A stretch of 64,000 nt of DNA from Streptomyces sp. STR69 (lineage in GTDB: Bacteria; Actinomycetota; Actinomycetes; Streptomycetales; Streptomycetaceae). Below are positions 15,948-24,981 of this stretch, in pieces (positions within the stretch are counted from its first letter, which is position 1; every line of letters begins with the position of its first letter). The DNA lies in assembly GCF_024519455.1 (NCBI RefSeq), contig NZ_JALJRY010000017.1:1-64000 (forward strand). Reading direction: 5' to 3'. The position numbers and the translations under genes are program-made. Under the pieces are notes generated by a model. That model was given only the letters and a program-made list of their open reading frames with translations. It did not search any database and was not told the DNA's origin.

Positions 15948-18047
15948 TCACACCCCCAGCTTCCGCAGTTCCTGGCCCAGCACCGGAGTCAGCGCCTCGG
16001 CGTACGTCTCCGCCATGTGGCTCTCGTCGCGGTAGACGAAGGTGTCGCCGACGGCCACGGGGCAGCGGCCCGACGAGGGGCAGAGCCAGGGCTTCGGGTC
16101 GATCACGGTGGCGCCGGCCCGGAGTGCGCCCTGGCGGTTGGCCTCCCGGAGGGTGCGGTTCTTGGTCGCGTCCCGCTGGTCCGGCTCGCACTTCTCCAGC
16201 CGCAGGGGATGAGTCGACGCGCATTCGACGGGGTCGCCCTGCGGCCAGGGGGTGTCGAGCAGGACGGCCACATGGTCCGCGGTGCGGGTCAGGCGGTCGT
16301 AGACGCGTCCGTAGCCCGCCGTCCACTCGGCCGGCGGGTCCGTCATCGGCTTGAACGGCGCGGCCACCTCGGAGGAGGAGGCCACGACCAGCATCGGGTG
16401 CAGGTCGGCGATCCGCTCCAGCGCGTCCTTCCGCCAGGTGTCGCACGAGGTGTACGGGCCATGGTTGTTGATGATCGTGATGTCGGCCGTCTTGCAGGAC
16501 GACTTCGTCAACGACACGAGTTTCCAGCCGTGTTGGCGGCTCAGCTTCTCCAACGCCGGGAACCACTGGGCGGCATGGGAGTCGCCGTAGAGGACGACGA
16601 CCTTGGTGGACGAAGGGTCCCCGTAGACGCAGGCGGGCGAGCGGGTGACGACGTAGTTGAGGTGGCAGCTGTCGCGGTAGACGGCCGAGCGCTTCGCCTT
16701 GATGGCGGTGAGTTCCGGTGACAGGTTGCGCGGCAGCGCGGTCGCCGAGCCGGCGAGGAGGCCGGCGAGCCGGGCCTGGGGGTCCGGTGCCTTCGTCAGG
16801 GCCTCGGCCAGTCCGGGCACGCGGGCGGTGGAGCCGATCGGTGGCGGGAAGGACGTCGAGACGACGGAGACGGACACGACCGTCGCGGACAGAGCGAGGC
16901 CCAACGCCACGGCCACCATGGGTCGTTGACGCAGCGCGCCGCTGAACCGGATCGGGTTCTCCACCAGCCGCAGGCTCACCCATGCCAGCGCCAGGGCCAC
17001 CGCGCACAGCGCGAGGTTCGTCCGGGGCCCGGCCGCCCGTTCCAGGGCCATGGGGCCGATCACCAGCAGCGGCCAGTGCCAGAGGTACCAGCCGTACGAC
17101 AGGTCGCCCAGCCGGGCCAGGGGACGCACCCCGACCAGCCGGGAGGCGGCGGAAGGGGCGGCGGCGCGGCAGCCGCCCGCTGTCACCAGGGCGGCGCCGA
17201 GCACGGGCAGCAGCGCGAAATGGCCGGGGAACGGGGTGTCGGCGTCGTACAGCGTCGCCGCCGCGACGATGCCGGCCAGCCCCAACCACACACCGGCGGC
17301 GGCCAGTTGGCGCGGAATACGGTCAAGTGACCCGGCGCCGAAGGCCAGCAGGGCTCCGACGCCCAGTTCCCACAGCCGGGTGTGCGGACCGAAGTACGCC
17401 CAGGACGGCGAGGACTCGGTCGCCCGGACACCCAGGACGTACGACACCAGGCACAACGCGCCGAGCGGCAGGACCCGCAGCCACGGGCGCCGGATCAACT
17501 TCCAGCTGACGAGCAGGAGTACGGGCCACAGGAGGTAGAACTGCTCCTCCACGGACAGCGACCAGAGGTGCTGGAAGGGCGACGGCGAGCTGCCCTCCCG
17601 AAGGTAGTCGGTGCCCGACCGCGCGAGGTCGACGTTCACGAAGTACAGCGCGCCCGCCGTCGCGTCGTGCATGAACTCGGCGTAGCGGATCTTCGAGGCG
17701 AAGAGCCGGCAGCCCACGATGGTGGCCAGCGACACCAGGGTCGCCAGCGGGAGTATGCGCACGGCACGCCGGGCGTAGAAGCGCCGCAGGGAGAGCGAAC
17801 CGGAGCGCTCCGTCTCGCGCAACAGGCCCGAGGTGATGAGGAATCCGGAGATCACGAAGAAGACGTCGACCCCGACATAGCCGCCGGCGACGTGCCGGAC
17901 TCCGGAGTGCGCCAGCACGACGAGCGTGACGGCGACGCCGCGCAGCCCCTGGATGTCGGGCCGCAGCGGTGGCCTCGCCGCATGGGCGGGCCGCGGGTCC
18001 GGTGCCGTGTCGAGCGCCGGACCCGCGGCCGTGGGGGTGTACGTCAT
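15948..18047 (-). CDS. OafA/YrhL-type acyltransferase fused to SGNH domain
   Basis: A 699-aa membrane protein that O-acylates extracellular glycans or cell-wall polymers. Residues about 28-390 form an acyltransferase-3 domain with about ten transmembrane helices, opening with DIQGLRGVAVTLVVLAHSG (catalytic-type His) and FFVISGFLI. Residues about 450-699 form a periplasmic SGNH domain with YGDSHAAQW (nucleophile Ser in GDSH) and the DESHMAET Asp-His pair. A TAGGAC box ends 10 nt before the ATG, giving a very short leader. The acceptor is unknown. Confidence 0.9.
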   Translation of the reverse strand: MTYTPTAAGPALDTAPDPRPAHAARPPLRPDIQGLRGVAVTLVVLAHSGVRHVAGGYVGVDVFFVISGFLITSGLLRETERSGSLSLRRFYARRAVRILPLATLVSLATIVGCRLFASKIRYAEFMHDATAGALYFVNVDLARSGTDYLREGSSPSPFQHLWSLSVEEQFYLLWPVLLLVSWKLIRRPWLRVLPLGALCLVSYVLGVRATESSPSWAYFGPHTRLWELGVGALLAFGAGSLDRIPRQLAAAGVWLGLAGIVAAATLYDADTPFPGHFALLPVLGAALVTAGGCRAAAPSAASRLVGVRPLARLGDLSYGWYLWHWPLLVIGPMALERAAGPRTNLALCAVALALAWVSLRLVENPIRFSGALRQRPMVAVALGLALSATVVSVSVVSTSFPPPIGSTARVPGLAEALTKAPDPQARLAGLLAGSATALPRNLSPELTAIKAKRSAVYRDSCHLNYVVTRSPACVYGDPSSTKVVVLYGDSHAAQWFPALEKLSRQHGWKLVSLTKSSCKTADITIINNHGPYTSCDTWRKDALERIADLHPMLVVASSSEVAAPFKPMTDPPAEWTAGYGRVYDRLTRTADHVAVLLDTPWPQGDPVECASTHPLRLEKCEPDQRDATKNRTLREANRQGALRAGATVIDPKPWLCPSSGRCPVAVGDTFVYRDESHMAETYAEALTPVLGQELRKLGV

Positions 18048-18114
18048 ACTCGGAACTGTCCTACAGGCGACGGGCGTTCCGGTGATTCACATCACAATGG
18101 TTCCCTGTTGTTCG

Positions 18115-18972
18115 TCAGGCGTCCTTCAACTCCTGCCGCTGCCGCCCGAGTCCGGAGATCTCCAGCTCCACGACGTCCCCGGCCCGCAGGAACGGCTTCG
18201 GCTCGGGCTGCCCGAGAGCGACCCCCGCCGGCGTACCGGTGTTGATGACATCACCCGGGTACAGGGTCATGAACTGGCTTACGTAGCGCACCACTTCGGC
18301 GACCGGGAAGATCTGCTCGGCGGTCGTGCCGTCCTGCTTCAACTCCCCGTTGACCCACAACTTCAGCGAGAGCGCCTGCGGATCCGGCACCTCGTCGGAG
18401 GTCACCAGCCACGGCCCCAGCGGGTTGAACGTCTCGCAGTTCTTGCCCTTGTCCCAGGTCCCGCCCCGCTCGATCTGGAACTCCCGCTCGGACACGTCGT
18501 GCGCGACCGCGTACCCCGCGACATGCGCGAGCGCCTCCTCGTGGGAGTCCAGGTAGCGGGCCGTACGGCCGATGACGACGGCGAGTTCGACCTCCCAGTC
18601 GGTCTTCACCGACCTGCGCGGGACGAGCACGGTGTCGTAGGGCCCGACGACCGTGTCCGCCGCCTTGAAGAAGACCACCGGCTCGGCGGGCGGCTCGGCG
18701 CCGGTCTCGCGGGCGTGGTCGTGGTAGTTCAGCCCGATGCACACGACCTTGCCGATCCGCGCCAGCGGCGGCCCGACCCGCAGCCCGTCGGCGTCCAGCG
18801 CGGGCAGCGAGCCCGCGTCGGCCGCCGCGCGGATCCGGCCGAGCGCGGCGCTGTCGGCGAGCAGCGGTCCGTCGATGTCCGGGACGATGCCCGACAGGTC
18901 CCGCAGGATCCCCTCGGCGTCGAGCAGCGCGGGCCGCTCTGCCCCTGCCGTACCGACTCGCAGCAGCTTCAT
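18115..18972 (-). CDS. Fumarylacetoacetate hydrolase family protein
   Basis: A 285-aa FAH-fold enzyme (hydrolase, decarboxylase or tautomerase acting on beta-keto acids). Core motifs: VCIGLNYHDHARE, FFKAADTVVGPYD, DWEVELAVVIG (metal-binding Glu residues) and GKNCETFNPLGPWLVT, ending INTGTPAGVALGQ. ATG 18972 has GGAG 9 nt upstream; an ATG five codons earlier (18987) is also possible. It is likely a stand-alone gene. The substrate is not predictable. Confidence 0.85.
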   Translation of the reverse strand: MKLLRVGTAGAERPALLDAEGILRDLSGIVPDIDGPLLADSAALGRIRAAADAGSLPALDADGLRVGPPLARIGKVVCIGLNYHDHARETGAEPPAEPVVFFKAADTVVGPYDTVLVPRRSVKTDWEVELAVVIGRTARYLDSHEEALAHVAGYAVAHDVSEREFQIERGGTWDKGKNCETFNPLGPWLVTSDEVPDPQALSLKLWVNGELKQDGTTAEQIFPVAEVVRYVSQFMTLYPGDVINTGTPAGVALGQPEPKPFLRAGDVVELEISGLGRQRQELKDA

Positions 18973-19104
18973 CTTCACCATCTCCATCGATCGCGCGGGC
19001 GCCGTCGACCGATGGGTGCAGCCATCGGATGACTGGTCGATCCTCCAAGCTCAAGGTCCAGTCCGCAATACCCGGTTCACGGACTGGACCGTGAACACCG
19101 ACCC

Positions 19105-19641
19105 CTACTGCCCCGCTGCCGGGTCGCTCTCGAACGGCTGGAGCAGTCGCCGTGGCTTGAGGAGGGCGCGGCTGATCGGGTCCGCCGGGTTCGGGTCGAG
19201 TCCGGGGCCCGGCTCCACGAGGACGTCACCGACGGGGACGACGACCGCGCAGCGCGGGCACTCGCCGTACCAGCCGAGTTCGGTGCCGCAGTCCGCGTGC
19301 CGGAAGTAGCGCAGCTGGGGTTCGTCGAACTGCTCGCGACCCCAGCGGCCGAGCGAGCGCACCGTCGGCCAGAGGGCGAGCGCGCGGTCCGTGGGGACGT
19401 ACTCGTCGCGCGGGGGCGACTCCTGGTAGCGGCGCTTTTCGAGGATGCCCTCGGCGGTGAGCGCCTGCAGGCGGGCGGCGAGGACCGCGCGCGGGATGCC
19501 GAGGTGGGCGAGGAAGTCGTTGTAGCGCCGGACGCCGTAGAGGGCGTCGCGGATGACGAGCAGCGTCCAGCGCTCGCCGACCACCTCCAGTGCCCGGGCG
19601 ATCGAGCACTCCTGCGTCGCGTAGTCCTTGCCCAGTGCCAT
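19105..19641 (-). CDS. HxlR-family transcriptional regulator
   Basis: A 178-aa winged-helix regulator. Residues 5-100 carry the HxlR domain (CSIARALEVVGERWTLLVIRDALYG), with a conserved Cys at its start that in redox-sensing members is reactive. The C-terminal part has HADCGTEL and GECPRC, a possible Cys-pair metal site. ATG 19641 follows AAGGTGG at 8 nt; ATG 19659 is the alternative. It is divergent from an MFS efflux gene with two matching operators between and inside the start regions, so it probably represses the exporter. Confidence 0.88.
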   Translation of the reverse strand: MALGKDYATQECSIARALEVVGERWTLLVIRDALYGVRRYNDFLAHLGIPRAVLAARLQALTAEGILEKRRYQESPPRDEYVPTDRALALWPTVRSLGRWGREQFDEPQLRYFRHADCGTELGWYGECPRCAVVVPVGDVLVEPGPGLDPNPADPISRALLKPRRLLQPFESDPAAGQ

Positions 19642-19671
19642 GCCGACCACCTTAGTCATTTTGCGACTCAA

Positions 19672-19688
19672 GGTTCAATGAACGAACC
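19672..19688. promoter_or_regulatory. HxlR operator copy 1
   Basis: GGTTCAATGAACGAACC contains the inverted repeat GTTCA-AT-GAAC followed by GAACC. It overlaps the -35 region of the MFS promoter. Copy 2 differs by one base. Confidence 0.6.
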
Positions 19689-19696
19689 TACGGTGT

Positions 19697-19702
19697 TACG
19701 GT
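19697..19702 (+). promoter_or_regulatory. -10 box of the leaderless MFS gene
   Basis: TACGGT ends 7 nt before ATG 19710, so the transcript should start at the start codon. Confidence 0.5.
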
Positions 19703-19709
19703 ACTCCAC

Positions 19710-21122
19710 ATGACTAGGTTCAGTGAACGAACCCTTACCGAGCGAACCCTTGCCGAGGTTCCGGAAAAGCCCGAGGTCACCGAGGACGGCGCGCCCCGCC
19801 CTCGCGCCACCCTCGCCCTGACCAGCGCGGCCACCGCCGTGGCGCTGATGACGTACACCGCGCCGATGGTCACGCTCCCCGACATCGCCGCCGCCCTGCA
19901 CACCCCGCTCTCCGCCCAGGCCTGGCTGCTGAACGGCACCCCGCTCGGCCTCGCCGCGCTGCTCCTGGTCGCCGGCAGCCTCGCCGACGACTACGGCCGC
20001 CGTCGGATCTTCCTGGCCGGCACCTTCGCGCTGGGCATCACCACAGCGCTCTCCGCGCTCACCTCCTCGACCCTGCTGTTCACCCTGACCCGCATCGCGC
20101 AGGGCGCCTCCAGCGCGGCACTGCTGGCCAGCAGCCTGGGCCTGATCGTGCACGCCTTCCCGACCCCGCGCGGCCGACTGCACGCGACCGGCGTGTGGGG
20201 CGCGTTCGTCAGCGGCGGCATAGCCCTCGGCCCACTGGTCACCGGCGCGATGCCCGACTGGCGGGGGGCCTACGCCGTCCTCGGCGCCGCCGCCCTGGCC
20301 GTGGCCGCGATCGGCGTCCGAACGCTGTCCGAGTCCCGCGCGCCCCGAGGCGGACGCCCCGACCTGGCCGGAGCGGTCACCTTCGGCCTGGCCCTGGTCG
20401 CCCTCGTCGCCGCACTCACGCTCGGCCGCGACGGCTGGCTGCGCGCCCCGGTGGGCCTGCTGTTGCTGGCGGCCGTACTCCTCGTCGGCGTCTTCGCAGT
20501 CGTCGAGCGCCGGGGCACGACCCCGATGATCGACCTCAGCCTGCTGCGTCACCGCCCCTTCCTGGCCTCCTCGGCGGGCGGCCTGTTCACGGGCTTCGCG
20601 GTGATCGGCCTGTTCAGCTTCCTGCCGGCGCTGCTGCAGCAGACGCTGGGCCTGTCGGCGATGGACACGGCATGGCTGTTCCTCCTCTGGTCGGGCCTGT
20701 CCTTCACGGTCGCCCTCCAGGCCCGCCGCCTCGCGGGCCGCGTCTCCTCCCGGCACCAACTCGCCCTGGGATTCGTGCTCCACGCGGCCGGCGTCCTGAC
20801 CATGCTCGGAGCCCTCGACTCCGGTTCCTGGACCCGGTTGCTGCCGGGCCTGGTGATCGCCGGGGTGGGCAGCGGCCTGCTGAACGCCGCGCTGCCACTG
20901 CTGTCCGTGGAGTCCGTACCGGCGGCCCGGGCCGCGATGGGCTCAGGCGCGCAGCAGACCTTCCGCTACATCGGCTCGTGCGCGGGTGTCGCGCTGACGA
21001 TCGCGATCGCCACGTCGGCGGGGAGCGGTCTCGCCCGCGGCGCGGACATCGCGATGGTGGTGTCGGCGGGACTCGCGATGCTGGCGGCGGTGAGCGTGGT
21101 GGTGCTGCGGGAGCGGGTGTGA
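19710..21122 (+). CDS. MFS multidrug efflux transporter (DHA2/EmrB-like)
   Basis: A 470-aa inner-membrane proton antiporter with about 14 transmembrane helices. Family motifs: GTPLGLAALLLVAGSLADDYGRRR (motif A region) and the motif C-like segment WGAFVSGGIALGPLVTG. It probably exports a toxic compound. The first 30 codons are odd: they contain operator copy 2 and a 15-bp tandem repeat encoding ERTLTERTLAE. The gene appears leaderless and HxlR-controlled. Confidence 0.88.
   Translation: MTRFSERTLTERTLAEVPEKPEVTEDGAPRPRATLALTSAATAVALMTYTAPMVTLPDIAAALHTPLSAQAWLLNGTPLGLAALLLVAGSLADDYGRRRIFLAGTFALGITTALSALTSSTLLFTLTRIAQGASSAALLASSLGLIVHAFPTPRGRLHATGVWGAFVSGGIALGPLVTGAMPDWRGAYAVLGAAALAVAAIGVRTLSESRAPRGGRPDLAGAVTFGLALVALVAALTLGRDGWLRAPVGLLLLAAVLLVGVFAVVERRGTTPMIDLSLLRHRPFLASSAGGLFTGFAVIGLFSFLPALLQQTLGLSAMDTAWLFLLWSGLSFTVALQARRLAGRVSSRHQLALGFVLHAAGVLTMLGALDSGSWTRLLPGLVIAGVGSGLLNAALPLLSVESVPAARAAMGSGAQQTFRYIGSCAGVALTIAIATSAGSGLARGADIAMVVSAGLAMLAAVSVVVLRERV
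19717..19733. promoter_or_regulatory. HxlR operator copy 2, inside the MFS coding start
   Basis: GGTTCAGTGAACGAACC lies at codons 3-8 of the MFS gene, 45 bp centre-to-centre from copy 1. The pair brackets the promoter, which suits cooperative repression. Confidence 0.6.
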
Positions 21123-21123
21123 G

Positions 21124-21156
21124 CCCTCATCGGGCCCTCACCGGGCCCTCACCGGA
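21124..21156. repeat. Three tandem 11-bp units between convergent genes
   Basis: CCCTCATCGGG, CCCTCACCGGG and CCCTCACCGGA follow each other between the MFS stop and the sortase stop. The last unit includes the sortase stop codon. No strong terminator hairpin is seen. Confidence 0.6.
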
Positions 21157-21940
21157 GTCGCGTGGACGTGAGCGTGCCCCACACCGCCATGCGATACCGG
21201 GAGGTGAACTCCGGGGTGCAGGTGGTGAGGGTGATGTAGTGGCCCGGGGCGCTGTAGCCGTAGGACGGCTTGACGGTCGAGCGCGGGATCGGCCGGATGA
21301 CGCCGGAGTCGGCGGCGGAGGTCTGCGGCAGGACCTTGTCGACCGTGTAGGTGAAGACGGCCGTGCCGGTCTCGACCTGGACGGTGTCCTTGAGCCGCAG
21401 TCGCGGGAGATACCGGAAGGGTTCGCCGTGGGTGTTGCGATGCCCGGCGAGCGCGAAGTTCCCTGCCTGGCCCGGCTGTTGGGTACCGGGATAGTGGCCG
21501 ACGTACCCCTTGTTCAGCACGTTCCGCTTGCTGACGCCTTCCGCGATCGGGACGCGGAGGTGGAGGCGGGGGATGGTGAGGATGGCGTAGGCCTGGGAGC
21601 GGCGAGGGGTGGTCGTGGATCCTCCGGATCCGGATCCGGTGGCGTTGGTTGTGGTCCGGTGCGGTGAACTGCCGTCGGCGGCATCCGTGTCGGCCGGTGT
21701 CGATGTGGCCCCCGGTCCCGACCCCGACCCCGGCGTCTGCGTGGCCCATTGCCTTTCCAGCGCCTGCACTTGATGCTCCGCGCCCCGGCGGGCCTCCCGG
21801 TTGGTCCACCACAACTGCTGGACGACGAGGAGGAGAAGGACGACCCCGGCGGTGACGAGGAACTCGCCGCCGGTCCACAGGACGCGTCGGCGCAGCGCAC
21901 GGCGTCGACGGCGGTGCTGCTGCACGACGGGGACCCGCAT
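21149..21940 (-). CDS. Class E sortase
   Basis: A 263-aa membrane transpeptidase. A basic N-terminus and one transmembrane helix (about residues 22-42) precede a Gly/Ser/Thr linker and the sortase barrel. Catalytic residues: His167 or His171 (LAGHRNTHGEPF), Cys241 (TLTTCTPEF) and Arg250 (SRYRMAVWG). The TLTTC and HRxTHG patterns are those of class E, which prefer LAxTG substrates. ATG 21940 is chosen because a TATCGT box lies exactly 7 nt upstream; the in-frame GTG at 21949 overlaps that box. Confidence 0.9.
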   Translation of the reverse strand: MRVPVVQQHRRRRRALRRRVLWTGGEFLVTAGVVLLLLVVQQLWWTNREARRGAEHQVQALERQWATQTPGSGSGPGATSTPADTDAADGSSPHRTTTNATGSGSGGSTTTPRRSQAYAILTIPRLHLRVPIAEGVSKRNVLNKGYVGHYPGTQQPGQAGNFALAGHRNTHGEPFRYLPRLRLKDTVQVETGTAVFTYTVDKVLPQTSAADSGVIRPIPRSTVKPSYGYSAPGHYITLTTCTPEFTSRYRMAVWGTLTSTRLR

Positions 21941-21947
21941 GGGCCGC

Positions 21948-21953
21948 ACGATA
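21948..21953 (-). promoter_or_regulatory. -10 box of leaderless class E sortase gene
   Basis: On the minus strand TATCGT is followed by 7 nt and then ATG 21940, the same spacing as at the other leaderless genes of the window. Confidence 0.5.
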
Positions 21954-22157
21954 AGGGCGGGTTCTCCAACTCACCAGACTCACGACTCCGGTTGACAGCG
22001 GAGGCGCCCGTTCGATCCTTCGTACACGGGTTTTAGAAAGGGGTGTCACAACTCTCGACAACCCCACACAACACACCCGATGCTTCCTGGTGGCACGAGC
22101 CGGGGGGATGGCCGACGCCGGTGGGACGACCGGCGTTCGAGCGAATCGGGAGTAGAG

Positions 22158-23633
22158 ATGATCCGACGCAGAACCCTGCTGGCCGCGGCGGGCGGTGGCC
22201 TCCTCGGCACCGCCCTGGCGACCGGTACCGCACGGGCCGACGCGACAATCGCGGTCAACCCGGCGACGAAGTACGGCACTTGGGAGGGCTGGGGCACCTC
22301 GCTCGCCTGGTGGGCGAACGTCTTCGGCGCCCGCGACGACTTCGCCGACATCTTCTTCACCACCAAGTCGACGACGTACAACGGCACTTCGCTCCCCGGC
22401 CTGGGTCTGAACATCGCCCGCTACAACCTCGGCGCGTGCAGCTGGAATTCGGTGAGCGGCGCGTCGATGGTCGCCTCCGCGAACATCCCCGCGTTCAAGC
22501 AGATCGAGGGTTACTGGCAGGACTGGAACAACGAGGACCCCACATCCTCGGCGTGGAAGTGGACGGCGGACGCGACCCAGCGCGCGATGCTGGTGAAGGC
22601 GACGGCACGGGGAGCCACGACCGAGCTCTTCGCCAACTCCCCCATGTGGTGGATGTGCCTGAACCACAACCCGTCGGGCGCCTCGGGCGGCGGCAACAAC
22701 CTCCAGTCCTGGAACTACCGCCAGCACGCCTCCCACTTGGCGGCCGTGGCCCTGTATGCGAAGAACAACTGGGGCGTGAACTTCGCGACGGTCGAGGCCT
22801 TCAACGAGCCCTCGTCGAGCTGGTGGACGGCGACCGGCACACAGGAGGGCTGCCACATGGACTCGACGGTCCAGGCGGCAGTACTGCCGTACGTCCGGAG
22901 CGAGTTGGACAGCCGCGGCCTCACGAGCACGAAGATCTCGGCGTCGGACGAGACGAGCTACGACCTCGCGCGCACGACGTGGAGCGCCTTCTCGTCCACG
23001 ACGAAGGGGTACGTGAACCGCGTCAACGTCCACGGCTACCAGGGCTCGGGCGGCCGTAGGGACTTGCTGTACACGGACGTTGTGACCACGGCGGGCAAGG
23101 CCCTCTGGAACTCGGAGACGGGCGACAGCGACGCCACGGGCTTGACCATGGCGAGCAACCTGCTCTACGACTTCCGCTGGCTGCACCCGACGGCGTGGAC
23201 CTACTGGCAGGTCATGGACCCGTCGTCCGGCTGGGCGATGATCGCGTACGACCAGAGCACGCTCACGGCCGGCGCGGTGCAGACGAAGTACTACGTGATG
23301 GCCCAGTTCAGCCGCCACATCCGCCCCGGCATGACGATCCTGGACACAGGCGTGAGCTACGCGGCGGCGGGCTACGACGCGTCGGCGAAGCGGTTGGTGA
23401 TCGTCGCCGCCAACACAGGCTCGTCGTCGACGACTTTGACCTTCGACCTCTCCAAGTTCACGACGGTGGCGGGGGGTACGAGCGGCCTGGTCCCGCGCTG
23501 GAACACGGTGACGGGCGGCGGGGGCGACTTGTACACCTCCCACTCGGACACGTACCTGAGCGGCAAGACGGTGAGCGCGACGTTCGCGGCGGGGGCGGTG
23601 CAGACGTTGCAGATCGACGGGGTGGTGATCTGA
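22158..23633 (+). CDS. Secreted GH30-family glycosidase (endo-beta-1,6-galactanase-like)
   Basis: A 491-aa exported enzyme. The signal MIRRRTLLAAAGGGLLGTALA, ending TARADA, may use Sec or Tat. The catalytic (beta/alpha)8 barrel has the acid/base Glu217 in EAFNEPSSSWW and the nucleophile Glu320 in LWNSETGD. A C-terminal beta domain (about 395-491) follows. The opening YGTWEGWGTSLAWWA resembles GH30 subfamily 5 galactanases that attack arabinogalactan side chains. ATG 22158 has GGGAGTAGAG just upstream. A TTG-start MFS gene follows after 35 nt. Confidence 0.85.
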   Translation: MIRRRTLLAAAGGGLLGTALATGTARADATIAVNPATKYGTWEGWGTSLAWWANVFGARDDFADIFFTTKSTTYNGTSLPGLGLNIARYNLGACSWNSVSGASMVASANIPAFKQIEGYWQDWNNEDPTSSAWKWTADATQRAMLVKATARGATTELFANSPMWWMCLNHNPSGASGGGNNLQSWNYRQHASHLAAVALYAKNNWGVNFATVEAFNEPSSSWWTATGTQEGCHMDSTVQAAVLPYVRSELDSRGLTSTKISASDETSYDLARTTWSAFSSTTKGYVNRVNVHGYQGSGGRRDLLYTDVVTTAGKALWNSETGDSDATGLTMASNLLYDFRWLHPTAWTYWQVMDPSSGWAMIAYDQSTLTAGAVQTKYYVMAQFSRHIRPGMTILDTGVSYAAAGYDASAKRLVIVAANTGSSSTTLTFDLSKFTTVAGGTSGLVPRWNTVTGGGGDLYTSHSDTYLSGKTVSATFAAGAVQTLQIDGVVI

Positions 23634-23668
23634 CCGGGGGATCTGAACTCCGTTACAGGGATGGGCAG

Positions 23669-24838
23669 TTGGGCCTGCTCGCGCTGGCGCTCGGCGGTTT
23701 CGGAATCGGTCTGACCGAGTTCGTGATCGCCGGGCTGCTGCCGCAGGTCAGCCGGAGCCTGGACGTGTCGACGGCTGCGGCGGGTTGGCTGATCTCCGGC
23801 TACGCGCTGACGGTCGCGGTAGGCGCGATAGGGGTGACGGCAGCGACGGCAGGACTCCCAAGAAAACCGGTCCTGGTAGGCCTGGTAGCCCTGTTCGTCG
23901 CGGGCAACCTGCTCTGCGCGATCGCCCCGAACTACCCGACCATGCTCCTGGGCCGTGTGGTGGCGGCCCTCTGCCACGGCACGTTCTTCGGCATCGGCTC
24001 CCTGGTCGCCCGCCGCCTGGTCCCACCGGAACGGGCCTCGCGGGCGGTCGCGATGATGTTCGCCGGCCTGACGGTGGCGAACGTCCTGGGCGTCCCCTTC
24101 GGCGCCCTCGTCGGCGAACGCTGGGGCTGGCGGGCGACGTTCTGGGCGATCACGGCGACGGGGGCGGTGGCGCTGGCGGCGATCGCGATGCTGGTACCGG
24201 GCTGGGCGGGGCGGGTGAGCGGAGGGGCAGGCGGCCTGCGGGCCCAACTCCGCTCCTTCCGCTCGACCCAGGTATGGCTGACCCTGACGGCCACGGCCCT
24301 CGGCTACGGCGGCATGTTCGGCGCGTTCAGCTACCTCGCGTACACGTTCACCGAGGTCACGGGCTTCTCCACGACAGACGTCGCCTGGCTCCTGGTCGTC
24401 TACGGCACGGGCTTGGTCGTAGGCAACATCGCGGGCGGCCGGGGCGCGGACCACAACAGGGACGTGACGCTGCTCGTGTCCCTGACCGGGCTGGCGGCCA
24501 CGCTGACGGCGTTCGGGTTGCTGGCGAGCAGCCGCCCGGCGTCGGTGATCCTGGTGTTCCTCCTGGGTGCGTTCGGGTTCGCGACGGTCCCCGGGATGAT
24601 CACGAGGGTGACGGACGCGGCGGGGGGCGTGCCGTTGGCGGCCAGCGCGAACGTCTCCGCGTCGAACGTCGGGAATGCGGTGGGGGCGTGGCTGGGAGGC
24701 TTGGTGATCAGTGCGGGGTGGGGGTATTCGGCTCCGTTGTTCGTGGGGGCGGGGATTGTGGGGGTGGGGGTGGCGGTCATGGGGTGGGCGGCGTGGGCCA
24801 CGGCGACAGGAGGGGTCGTAGAGGGGAGTCGCCCGTAA
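23669..24838 (+). CDS. MFS transporter (AraJ/Cmx-like, 12 TM)
   Basis: A 389-aa inner-membrane major facilitator of the sugar-efflux/chloramphenicol-resistance group. It opens LGLLALALGGFGIGLTEFVIAGLLPQV, the classic start of this family, with RAVAMMFAGLTVANVLGVPFGALVGERWGWR in the middle. No ATG or GTG exists at the expected position; TTG 23669 with AGGGA 7 nt upstream is the best start. It lies 35 nt after the GH30 gene and may be co-transcribed with it. Its substrate is unknown. Confidence 0.82.
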   Translation: MGLLALALGGFGIGLTEFVIAGLLPQVSRSLDVSTAAAGWLISGYALTVAVGAIGVTAATAGLPRKPVLVGLVALFVAGNLLCAIAPNYPTMLLGRVVAALCHGTFFGIGSLVARRLVPPERASRAVAMMFAGLTVANVLGVPFGALVGERWGWRATFWAITATGAVALAAIAMLVPGWAGRVSGGAGGLRAQLRSFRSTQVWLTLTATALGYGGMFGAFSYLAYTFTEVTGFSTTDVAWLLVVYGTGLVVGNIAGGRGADHNRDVTLLVSLTGLAATLTAFGLLASSRPASVILVFLLGAFGFATVPGMITRVTDAAGGVPLAASANVSASNVGNAVGAWLGGLVISAGWGYSAPLFVGAGIVGVGVAVMGWAAWATATGGVVEGSRP

Positions 24839-24968
24839 AGCCGACGGAAACCGGCAAGCCACCCGGTGTTCCCCACGGCGCGACCTCCCCACGCCAGTCT
24901 CACGCCTCTCTCACCGGCCGACCTGGGCATATCTCTCCCCTTGCCTCCATCTGTGTCGGCATCGGCAG

Positions 24969-24974
24969 TACCGT
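24969..24974 (+). promoter_or_regulatory. -10 box of leaderless SEC-C gene
   Basis: TACCGT ends 7 nt before ATG 24982; there is no Shine-Dalgarno. Confidence 0.5.
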
Positions 24975-24981
24975 GTCGTTC

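Noticed and set aside
22043..23059. A plus-strand frame overlapping the GH30 gene
   Set aside because: An out-of-frame shadow; the GH30 frame has the catalytic Glu motifs.
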